Shown here one piece after another: positions 22,301 to 26,611 of a stretch of 26,611 bases of DNA. Both the position numbers and the translations under genes were made by a program. This DNA comes from Saccoglossus kowalevskii (taxonomy: Eukaryota; Hemichordata; Enteropneusta; Harrimaniidae). The DNA is taken from positions 8,125-34,735 of the forward strand of contig NW_003125906.1 in assembly GCF_000003605.2 (NCBI RefSeq), given 5' to 3'. Position 1 is the first letter of the stretch; every line of letters begins with the position of its first letter. The notes beneath the pieces are model-generated. The model did not search any database and was not told where the DNA came from. It worked only from the letters and a program-made list of their open reading frames with translations.

Positions 22301-25300
22301 ATGTTTATTACCATTTCAATTGCCACAATGTATCAAACATGGATAATTTAGTTGAAAATTCGTGGCACATATTTTAATCAAAATATGATATTGTTAAAAA
22401 AAATCTAAAATGTAATTTGATAAAATATTGTTGTAGCTTTATTTTGGCCATAGGAAACTATATAAACAATGTTTTAGTTCTAAAATAGTTAATGTCATTT
22501 TGTGTCAGTCGCTGTCATCGATTGAAACTGATACAAACTTTTATGAATTTTTCAGACTACAAAAATGTAACCATGAAACTGAAATTGAAGTAGAGCACAG
22601 AATAGTATTCTGTCATACAAAAACAAATCCTAGAATAAAACAGAAAAGCTTTTTTTTACCATCTTTGGTAGAAAACTATCGATACAATGTTAACTGAACA
22701 GTGTAACATGCATAATTTTTCTCATTTTCGCACATTTATCTATCATAAAAACTAATATTTTTGTAGATAGCATACTCTTCCATAAATGCATAATCATCTA
22801 TAAAATGTCTAACACTGGATAGTTTTGCAAAAATATGCACCATGAGCATTGCATCACTTTTAAAACTCTAAGTGATTGTGGGTAGTAAACATTGTAAAAA
22901 AATCAAAGGTTAGTAATGTTGTTTTTTGTTATTACAATAGTTTAAAATTCCAATTAAATATTACCCTCCAAGTGACCCATGTTTCAACCATATTATGCAC
23001 ACCTGAATTTATCAAATAAAAAGGTTGAAGGAGCAAGCCTTTTTATTGGTATGGGGTAACCCACAGATCATAAACATGTCCCAGATGGTTGTATCCATGG
23101 AAGAAGAATGCAAGTTTGATTGATGCTAGCTTAACAAGTTAAACTCTGCATAGAAAGGCGATGTAATTTATATAATATGACAATAGTTCCACTGCATACA
23201 ACTACGCGGGGAGGGGGGGTTGTATGCTTAGTGTGAACATGCAGTGGCAAACTTGAAAATAATTTGGAAAACTATGCATGAAAACAACTACAGAAAATAA
23301 TTACAAAAAATAATTTGTAACAACCATTTTTTTGAAAGTTACAATCTTGCAATTTGCTTATACAGTCATTGACATGACAGTCTCATCTGACAAAATAAAA
23401 AAAAAATGATTTTTATCATTCTTGATATGCTATATGATGCAAGTGTAAATTTTGGTTTTATTTTCATACATTTTAAATTTTAAAATGAGCATCACAAAAT
23501 CGGTCACGGAATGAATACATGCATATGCATTAGTCTCTTTTACAGCATCTGTTATACAAAATGGCCATTCATCCGCCATTCTGAATTCAACAAAATAACA
23601 AAATTAAATGACATGAAACAAGGCACCATTATGTTCAATGTAAAAGATTCTCCCACAGTATTATACTGTAGTGCAACTAATGCCACTCCGGATAGTCACC
23701 AATTTTTTTTAATTCAATTAAAGATTATTCAGAACACAATATGGTAAAGGTAAAATATAAAACAACGATAGACGGAAAATGCTATAGTGTGGGAATAACA
23801 AGCAGCCTGTCGGCTGAAATGCATATTGCAATTAAAGAACAGAAGATATCATTAGAAAATGAACAATATGAATAGTATCAAAGCAATCGGACTTGTTGTT
23901 TTCAACAAAAATTCGAAAATGTCACTTTTTACCAAAAATGACAAAATTAGAAATTGAAGATATCATCACCAAATGAACAAATCTACGAGAGGTTTGCCCA
24001 AGGTACATATACATCAAGTATCAAAGCAATAAAAATTGTTGAAATTGTAAAAAGTTGACACTGACGATGGGCAATCACTCATATGATAAGCTTCGCTCAC
24101 TCGACAAAGTCGACAGCAGAGCTAAGAATAGGACTTCACAATAAAATTAATTATCCATCAGGACGACTTATTAATTAACTCACCTCACACATTTACTCAT
24201 CTCATCTATTCAAATAGAGATGAATTATATTTCATCATTTTTTATGAATAACAATCAATGTACAACATATGATTGTTATCAAAGATTTCATCTTCTAGGT
24301 AAACGAACAACATTGACAATGGTGTGGAGTAGCCGAAAAACATTCACAGTTGTCGTGAGATGGTCTCCATCTTGGATGTGATGTCAAAATACAGTACTTT
24401 TCGTTGTTTTTTGTGAGATAATCTACCGGTTTTAGAGCATCCTTTTCAGGACACATGACAAATTAGTTTGTGACATATTAGCAGTAGATAGGTTGACAGT
24501 TTTAGGCAAACTAATCAAAAACAATTTTTTTGCCCAAACTGAGTTTAAGATCGGTATGATAACTTGTGTACACTTGTACTGTAATTTTATAACAGACAAA
24601 ATAACCCTGGTGACAATTAAGCAATAACTGTGAAGAAACAGTTAAGTTTATGATTGATTTATATTTCAATAAATTCTACAATAAGAGAAAACAATTTCGC
24701 AAAATCTTTGAAAAAAAGGTTGTTGTTATTTATTTAATCACTTAACATCCATTGGAATGGATAATGAATACCATACACAAAAAAATCAAGTCAAGTTTTT
24801 ACCTGTTGAAATTTAATTTGTTATATAATGTTAGTATTTTAATGCACTAAAATAAACTCAATGCACTTTGAATTTTAAAGTACCTCTAATAAATTCACAA
24901 CTATTTCTAAGTCCTTTGTGGAGATCTGTGTTGACGGTTTTTTTCTTTGAAATACTAAGTAGTTTCCTCATACAGTTGAACCATCTGTGTAAACAAGGCC
25001 AAAATCGATGATTTTCTTCCCGTCTATGTTACGACTTGGTGCTTTAAAATCTAGTCACCGAAGTGAATTTAATTGTGTTCAGTAAAAATGTGTTCACAAA
25101 GATGCAATGAGTAACTAGCCTTCATTGGCCCACAACGAATGTTGTTGACAGTGAATCGAGGTCAAAATGGAGACCGCGACCTCTTGTCCATCACAATCCG
25201 TTTAAATCGGCTATTTCAGCAGAGCTAATAAATGTGCAGATACTTGCACGTATACAAACAAACAAGCCTGTCGGTTTTTTTGTGATGAAACTTACACGAG

Positions 25301-25514
25301 TAAATGTTTCAGGACACATTTTAATGGGAACGAGCTGATTACTTGGAAACACGCCATTGAACAAACGGTCATGGCACAATTGACACTGCATAAACGTGGT
25401 CTTGACAAAAGATTGTTTCTTGTACCAACTTCTCTGTCATACACACGCTATATACTCACCCAAAATGAAGCCCAACTGGGCAAAAATAACACAAGGTAGC
25501 CACACAGTCTTCAT
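1120..25514 (-). CDS. TGFBR3: Betaglycan / TGF-beta receptor type 3 homologue, 8 coding exons, 3' end outside window
   Basis: This is a spliced minus-strand gene. The exons that I join are 25460-25514, 17080-17393, 4619-4796, 3987-4285, 3355-3532, 2628-2935, 1716-2119 and 1120-1307. All have GT-AG ends and compatible phases (1,0,1,0,1,0,2). The product has about 641 codons in the window: signal peptide (1-19), orphan domain 1 (about 24-183), orphan domain 2 (about 183-341), ZP-N (about 360-444), an acidic SG-rich linker (about 450-475) and ZP-C (about 475-641). Betaglycan is a membrane proteoglycan co-receptor that binds TGF-beta2 and inhibin and presents ligand to the signalling receptors. 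The order of domains, the TSFTE-type orphan motifs and the SGW acidic segment match betaglycan better than endoglin, which lacks the glycosaminoglycan segment. The transmembrane and cytoplasmic parts are missing. The last exon needs a one-base frame change. The assignment rests on remembered family sequence, not a search. Confidence 0.88.
1716..2119 (-). CDS. TGFBR3: Exon 7: glycosaminoglycan attachment segment and start of ZP-C
   Basis: The acceptor is CTATTCTTACAG|ATTGTA and the donor is ACAAATGG|GTAAGT. The exon is 404 bp, phase 0 in and phase 2 out. It starts IVISDGEF, then an acidic Ser-Gly-rich stretch (EGSGWDFSDGSASGE, followed by DDED) like the betaglycan attachment region (SSGWPDGYEDLESGD). 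ZP-C follows: FSC, an NYT sequon, FPWLIEEDTRIYAQV, ALDLTFGVVPYGCWLSP and NELITNG. The glycine-cysteine junction of NG|C is completed by the next exon, a classic ZP motif. The acidic SG segment is the strongest reason to call betaglycan instead of endoglin. Confidence 0.9.
2628..2935 (-). CDS. TGFBR3: Exon 6: short linker and ZP-N domain
   Basis: The acceptor is TATTTTTCAG|ACATTG and the donor is AATGCA|GTAAGT. The exon is 308 bp, phase 1 in and phase 0 out. The first ~36 residues are a Pro/Ser/acidic linker (DIVALPASETLMPEM...), shorter than I recall for mammalian betaglycan. ZP-N follows with three cysteines in KEC, HNCKAESNETHFIL and FINCGT, then NRVVFKNA. The NCKA-x-x-NxTHFxL and NCGT motifs match mammalian betaglycan (TCKAKMNGTHFVL, NGCGT), including the sequon NET at the same place. 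A second sequon, NAS, lies in the linker. Confidence 0.9.
3355..3532 (-). CDS. TGFBR3: Exon 5: orphan domain 2, second part
   Basis: The acceptor is TTCTCTTTTAG|ACCAAT and the donor is AAGGAAG|GTAAAC, the weakest donor of the gene. The exon is 178 bp, phase 0 in and phase 1 out. It encodes GAKLIRWAEKEHGPVNSFTE and NANLLRLQLKE. The KL-x-RW...SFTE...AN...L pattern repeats that of exon 3 (KLVRW...TSFTE...ANKITL) and fits the mammalian LVKWALDNGYSPITSYT segment. It closes the second orphan domain and leads into the linker before the ZP module. Confidence 0.9.
3732..3844. repeat. 29-bp minisatellite, 3.9 copies
   Basis: The unit begins TTTCCTAAAAAACTCTTTAC and continues TAGTTCTTG. Copies start at 3732, 3761, 3790 and 3819, the last truncated, and appear identical. 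The array lies in intron 4, 142 bp downstream of exon 4. Confidence 0.95.
3987..4285 (-). CDS. TGFBR3: Exon 4: orphan domain 2, first part
   Basis: The acceptor is CCCCCCAACAG|AAACA and the donor is ATAATT|GTAAGT. The exon is 299 bp, phase 1 in and phase 0 out. It encodes ENCNIRSNFYSPNVVAEFL, TSGC, RAIHIIEAND, VMIIIKSNVNTNWRV and FTGSLHII. These align with the betaglycan second orphan domain (CNIGKNFLSLNYLAEYL, EEVHIIEL, LILILKCKKSVNWVI, VKGSLKII). Sequons are NDS and NFT. It corresponds in position, phase and secondary-structure pattern to exon 2. Confidence 0.92.
4619..4796 (-). CDS. TGFBR3: Exon 3: orphan domain 1, second part
   Basis: The acceptor is CCTTCATAG|GTGACTC and the donor is GGGGCCG|GTAAGA. 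The exon is 178 bp, phase 0 in and phase 1 out. It encodes VTRGSDVNYSEDRTIT and then KLVRWIRRKYHALTSFTEIQ and KANKITLRVGA. The W-x-R-K-x-Y-x-A-x-TSFTE pattern closely matches betaglycan (WARKEYGAVTSFTE). There is one N-glycosylation sequon (NYS). The exon has the same length as exon 5 and is similar to it, as expected for the duplicated orphan domains. Confidence 0.9.
4943..5015. repeat. 20-bp CpG-rich tandem repeat, 3.6 copies
   Basis: The unit is ATAATCGCCGACTCGCTCAG, repeated exactly at 4943, 4963 and 4983 with a partial copy at 5003. Each unit has three CpGs, which stands out in CpG-poor intron sequence. It begins about 150 bp upstream of exon 3 in gene orientation. Confidence 0.95.
5318..5709. 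mobile_element. 392-bp MITE with 28-bp perfect terminal inverted repeats
   Basis: The left end, starting CAGAGGTACATTACTTGGGG, is repeated exactly as its reverse complement at the right end (28 of 28 bases: 5318-5345 and 5682-5709). Subterminal sequence continues the pairing (GGTGACAT...CAAGATC on both sides) with an indel of about 14 bases. The element is flanked by the 7-bp direct repeat ATATCAC (5311-5317 and 5710-5716), a target-site duplication. The CAGAG tip recalls hAT elements, although those usually make 8-bp duplications. It has no transposase. The short frame at 5478-5699 lies inside it and is not a gene. Confidence 0.85.
7635..7705. repeat. 21-bp tandem repeat, about 3.3 copies
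   Basis: The unit is close to GATTGGTTATAAACTACCAG plus G. The first copy is diverged (ACTACCAAAAA) and the later two are near identical. A degenerate relative (AAACTACCACTGATACCAG) lies just to the left. Confidence 0.85.
7939..7960 (+). repeat. GGGA-rich tract, possible G-quadruplex
   Basis: The run GGGGAGGGAGGGAGGG contains four G-tracts of three or more bases with single-base loops, the canonical G-quadruplex pattern. It is on the plus strand, the template strand for the betaglycan gene. Confidence 0.7.
9090..9102 (+). promoter_or_regulatory. Perfect DR1 nuclear-receptor half-site pair
   Basis: AGGTCA-G-AGGTCA is two perfect half-sites with a one-base spacer, the preferred element of RXR heterodimers, HNF4 and related receptors. 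The call is by motif only; it lies in intron 2. Confidence 0.35.
11314..11361. repeat. 14-bp tandem repeat, about 3.4 copies
   Basis: The unit is TCAAAGTCACCTCA, starting at 11314 and 11328, with an A-to-G variant at 11342 (TCAAGGTCACCTCA) and a partial fourth copy. Confidence 0.9.
11644..12014. repeat. 29-bp minisatellite, about 12.8 copies
   Basis: The unit begins GACAAAATTACGAAAAGTCA and continues CTTACCGGT. The first six copies end CCGGT; the next six end CCAGT; the last is truncated with a CG to CA change. On the minus (gene-sense) strand each full unit carries GGTAAGTGAC, a consensus 5' splice site. The array lies in intron 2. Confidence 0.95.
12227..12249. repeat. Poly-C tract
   Basis: Fourteen consecutive C bases are followed by ACCCACCC. 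It is a simple repeat; its length is likely to vary and to be hard to sequence. Confidence 0.9.
12649..12743. repeat. Direct duplication with DR1-like sites
   Basis: A segment of about 39 bp occurs at 12649-12687 and again at 12705-12743 with few differences. Each copy starts AGGTCAAAGTTCA, a DR1-type nuclear-receptor element (AGGTCA-A-AGTTCA), and continues with GCAAATGGATC and TTGCCAACAT. It lies in intron 2. Confidence 0.75.
14757..14906. mobile_element. 150-bp hairpin MITE
   Basis: A 24-bp arm beginning ATTTACTGTAAAATAC (14757-14780) is repeated perfectly in inverted orientation at 14883-14906. The inner parts also pair imperfectly (TGGAAT...ATTCCA), and GAAAATCAATTCCA occurs twice inside. 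The compact palindromic form and absence of coding sequence suit a miniature inverted-repeat element. No target duplication is clear. Confidence 0.65.
15820..16130. repeat. Possible dispersed repeat remnant
   Basis: This stretch (CATCAAATTTAATCAAAATC, then GTATGTATGTAATAAATCTA and ACAGACAGACACACAGACCT) looks like the tail of a dispersed element with an AGAC-rich end. No second copy is present in the window, so this is only an impression. The frame at 15943-16140 has no coding character. Confidence 0.25.
17080..17393 (-). CDS. TGFBR3: Exon 2: orphan domain 1, first part
   Basis: The acceptor is TTTGTTTCAG|GTTCT and the donor is TTTCAT|GTGAGT. The exon is 314 bp, entering in phase 1 and leaving in phase 0. 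It encodes C-T-P-T-S near its start, GSGC, then LQQEVHTIHVKN, a strand-rich stretch ending VFVLSSEIPVEWKVE and SLDFEIIFH. This matches the N-terminal orphan domain of betaglycan (LPQEVHVLNL and the later VVFLLNS-P-VWHL segments in mammals). In mammals this orphan domain takes part in TGF-beta binding. The exon sits alone, 8.1 kb downstream of exon 1 and 12.3 kb upstream of exon 3. It has one cysteine (PMCRQY) that I do not recall from the mammalian protein. Confidence 0.9.
17536..18114 (+). mobile_element. Helitron/pearl-like non-autonomous repeat, copy A
   Basis: The element starts near ACAAGCAGCCTCTCGGCTG. It holds about three tandem core units of roughly 157-173 bp, each with GAAGATATCAT near its start (around 17588, 17761 and 17918). 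It ends in a hairpin, AGCTCCGCT...AGCGGAGCT (18081-18112) with an inner CGAC/GTCG pairing, followed by CTAA. The same 9-base arm AGCTCCGCT also occurs near the left end (about 17559). A head, ~160-bp core tandem units and a 3' hairpin ending CTRR is the layout of non-autonomous Helitron-like elements such as the pearl type in bivalves. Family placement is inference. Confidence 0.7.
18406..18492. repeat. 22-bp GC-rich tandem repeat, 4 copies
   Basis: Units of the type CACTGGTGCGATGTGTTGCG plus GC start at 18406 (21 bp), 18427, 18449 and 18471. The first two carry GGTACG and the last two GGTGCG. It lies just right of Helitron-like copy A in intron 1. Confidence 0.9.
19830..19976. repeat. 21-bp tandem repeat, 7 copies
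   Basis: Units of ACTCCCATGATGCACTGTGG plus T start every 21 bp from 19830 to 19956, followed by a degenerate copy to about 20010. As 21 is divisible by three, the array stays open in all three minus frames. The overlapping frames in 19746-20024 come from this and not from a gene. Confidence 0.95.
23189..23247. repeat. Interrupted inverted repeat around a G-rich loop
   Basis: CCACTGCATACAAC (23189-23202) pairs with GTTGTATGC (23219-23227) plus GCAGTGG (23241-23247), with a 13-base insertion in the right arm. The loop contains GGGGAGGGGGG. It could be a decayed hairpin element or a DNA secondary structure. Confidence 0.6.
23797..24125 (+). mobile_element. Helitron/pearl-like non-autonomous repeat, copy B
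   Basis: This is a second copy of the element at 17536-18114, in the same orientation. It shares the start (ACAAGCAGCCTGTCGGCTG), the core units (AACAGAAGATATCATTAG, CACTTTTTACCAAAAATGAC) and the 3' hairpin end (CTCGACAAAGTCGACAGCAG then AGCTAA). It has only about two core units and lacks the AGCTCCGCT stretch near the left end, so the copies differ in core number. Confidence 0.7.
25460..25514 (-). CDS. TGFBR3: Exon 1 coding part: start codon and signal peptide
   Basis: The ATG at 25514 begins MKTVWLPCVIFAQLGFIL, a lysine followed by a hydrophobic core, which is typical of a secretory signal peptide. The frame runs into the donor TTGG|GTGAGT and leaves one base of the next codon (phase 1). 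That base completes a glycine with exon 2, giving G-SLATRTC, so cleavage near the Gly or after SLA would release the mature chain just before the first orphan-domain cysteine. The context around the ATG (AAACATGA) has A at -3. The fit of phase, signal peptide and downstream sequence makes this start convincing, although no transcript evidence is available. Confidence 0.85.
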
Positions 25515-25610
25515 GTTTGTCCGCCTTCACTCGGGTGGGACCGAGAACGGCAGTGTTTTTTTAAGTCGTCAATCCGTTGGCATGAAAAACCTTGAACTTC
25601 GGCTATATCA
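25515..25610 (-). other. TGFBR3: 5' untranslated part of exon 1 (inferred)
   Basis: Upstream of the ATG on the minus strand lies a strong acceptor, a pyrimidine run ending TTTTTCACAG at 25611-25620, so exon 1 probably begins at 25610. A second possible acceptor, TGTTTATTCAG at 25728-25738, would begin it at 25727. The leader contains a tiny upstream ORF (ATG CCA ACG GAT TGA). The longer version would add two more short ones. Confidence 0.45.
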
Positions 25611-25821
25611 CTGTGAAAAACAACAAGAAGGTAGCCATGTCAGATATCAGCAAGGCAACAACAACAGCAGCGATGATCCACGTTTTCGTTCAACGTCCAC
25701 AGTTAATTCGGCATTTCACCGGGTAAACTGAATAAACACAAACACATTGTACTTTGCTGTTACATTTACATGCTGTAATCACGTACGTTTGATACGTGAA
25801 TTTTGACAAGAGGGACCTTAC

Positions 25822-25940
25822 CTCGCAGCTCACTGCCACTCGGCTGCTGTTATTGAAACCTTCACGCAGCGCCTACGTTGATCAAAAGGTCGAAAGACAT
25901 GCACTTCTCTGGAGCTACGCAGCATCAAGAGCGGCAGTGC
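25822..25940 (-). other. TGFBR3: Inferred non-coding exon upstream of the start-codon exon
   Basis: A strong donor, GCTGCGAG|GTAAGG, lies at 25822/25821 on the minus strand in CpG-rich sequence, 210 bp upstream of a good acceptor before the coding exon. The right limit is only a guess, about 25-30 bp downstream of a TATATA at 25967-25972. The exon would carry an upstream ORF of 12 codons (25862-25900, MSFDLLINVGAA). No transcript evidence is available. Confidence 0.4.
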
Positions 25941-26135
25941 GATCGTCACGACAAAACTCCACTCAGTATATAATTATCCTTGTTGAAAATCCTCTGATTT
26001 AAGCTCTGTTGCCCAAACTGCTTGTTCACTCCATAATTCGCGCACAGATTCACAGCTTCCCAAATGCAATGTATTGTCCCCGCTTACCGCCAGCTTCAAA
26101 TTACATAATTGATTTTGACCTTATTTGGTTATTCA

Positions 26136-26143
26136 TGACGTCA
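26136..26143. promoter_or_regulatory. Palindromic CRE (TGACGTCA)
   Basis: A perfect TGACGTCA palindrome, the consensus for CREB/ATF-family proteins, lies about 200 bp upstream of the inferred transcription start on the minus strand. An exact 8-bp match can occur by chance; its position in the CpG-rich promoter zone raises the interest. Confidence 0.4.
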
Positions 26144-26611
26144 CTAGCCATATACGGTGGAAAGCAAATACATTATTTATATTAACTCTAATGTGAAGGA
26201 CAACAGGTGCAGAGCGATATCTGAACAAGGAGAAAAAAGTAACGGGTCAACGTTCTAGGCAATTTGACAAGCTTATATTTTTCAAGTATGTGCCTGGTAC
26301 ACGGCCAATTTCAGGAACCAATCCATGCAGAGTATTATCGTTCAAAGTCCCAAGTTCTAAGCGGGATTTGTTCACTGCTCACACGAACTCGTAAAGCTTG
26401 CTTGGTTCGTCCGTGTAGGTATGGTTCGTCATTTGATTAACGGCGTTCTGGTGGACGGAACCTGATGATCAAGTAAAACTAAGCTTATAAACTCATATTT
26501 AAGTAAGATGTATTGTCAAAACGGTATCTTGTACTCGTCATTCACCCAGGATGCGATGTTTGCTAGTCAAAATGTTGAACAATCTATGGTACTAGTAGCT
26601 GCAGTTCTGTA
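26144..26611. other. Upstream flank; no feature recognised
   Basis: The sequence is of mixed composition, upstream of the promoter-like region. I see no exon, RNA gene or repeat that I can support here. Confidence 0.5.

Larger units (their letters stand above)
17394..25459 (-). other. Intron 1 of the betaglycan gene (8.07 kb)
   Basis: The intron runs from donor GTGAGT after the signal-peptide exon to acceptor TTTGTTTCAG. It is AT-rich and low in CpG. It contains both fuller copies of the Helitron-like repeat (17536-18114 and 23797-24125), two tandem arrays (18406-18492 and 19830-19976) and a G-rich inverted repeat (23189-23247). I see no conserved exon or RNA gene in it. The short reading frames it contains lack coding character. 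Confidence 0.8.
25500..26130 (-). promoter_or_regulatory. CpG-rich promoter-like region of the betaglycan gene
   Basis: By eye there are about 30 CpG dinucleotides in roughly 630 bp here, near the number expected from its base composition. A 600-bp intron sample at 20001-20600 has about three. The region surrounds the inferred first exon and the signal-peptide exon, and has a TATATA motif on the minus strand at 25967-25972. Its position and composition suit a promoter; the TSS is not known. Confidence 0.5.

Noticed and set aside
1120-25514. Endoglin as the identity of the gene
   Set aside because: Endoglin and betaglycan share the orphan and ZP layout. The acidic SG-rich segment with SGW and the residue matches in exons 3, 4 and 6 favour betaglycan. 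In a non-vertebrate the gene may predate the split and be co-orthologous to both.
25396-26002. Two plus-strand frames of 111 and 68 codons
   Set aside because: They overlap the signal-peptide exon and the CpG-rich promoter on the opposite strand. CpG-rich sequence keeps frames open, and no domain is recognisable.

Overview
The window is eukaryotic. It is AT-rich, has no long uninterrupted reading frames, and carries one spliced protein-coding gene on the minus strand. Its exons have consensus splice sites, and when joined in order they read as a betaglycan (TGF-beta type III receptor, TGFBR3) homologue: signal peptide, two tandem orphan domains, a ZP-N domain, an acidic Ser-Gly-rich glycosaminoglycan attachment segment, and a ZP-C domain. 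The protein is recognisable but clearly diverged from vertebrate betaglycan. Together with the large introns, minisatellites and a Helitron-like repeat family, this suggests a marine invertebrate, perhaps a non-vertebrate deuterostome such as a lancelet, hemichordate or echinoderm. I cannot assign the species.

Layout in gene direction, from right to left. Positions 25823-26611 hold a CpG-rich promoter region with a TATA-like motif, a palindromic CRE further upstream and an inferred non-coding first exon. The signal-peptide exon starts at the ATG at 25514. Intron 1 (17394-25459) follows, then exon 2 (first half of orphan domain 1), then a 12.3-kb intron 2 (4797-17079). Exons 3 to 8 are clustered in 1120-4796. 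The last recognisable exon (1120-1307) ends just after the final ZP-C cysteines. The transmembrane and cytoplasmic exons are not visible and presumably lie beyond position 1. This last exon also needs a one-base frame change to read through, which is either a real lesion or an assembly error.

The two large introns and the flanks hold no other gene I can support. They contain a 392-bp MITE with 28-bp perfect terminal inverted repeats and a 7-bp target duplication, a 150-bp hairpin MITE, a dispersed Helitron/pearl-like repeat (two fuller copies plus a fragment), at least eight minisatellites or short tandem duplications, a G-quadruplex motif, and duplicated nuclear-receptor DR1-like sites.

The most interesting points are these. 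Exon pairs 2-3 and 4-5 have the same 1-0-1 phase pattern, and exons 3 and 5 are both exactly 178 bp, which preserves the orphan-domain duplication in the gene structure. The proteoglycan attachment segment is conserved. The terminal ZP-C exon carries the apparent frameshift. A 29-bp minisatellite in intron 2 places twelve perfect GTAAGT donor motifs in the sense orientation. I found no bacterial-type or defence system.
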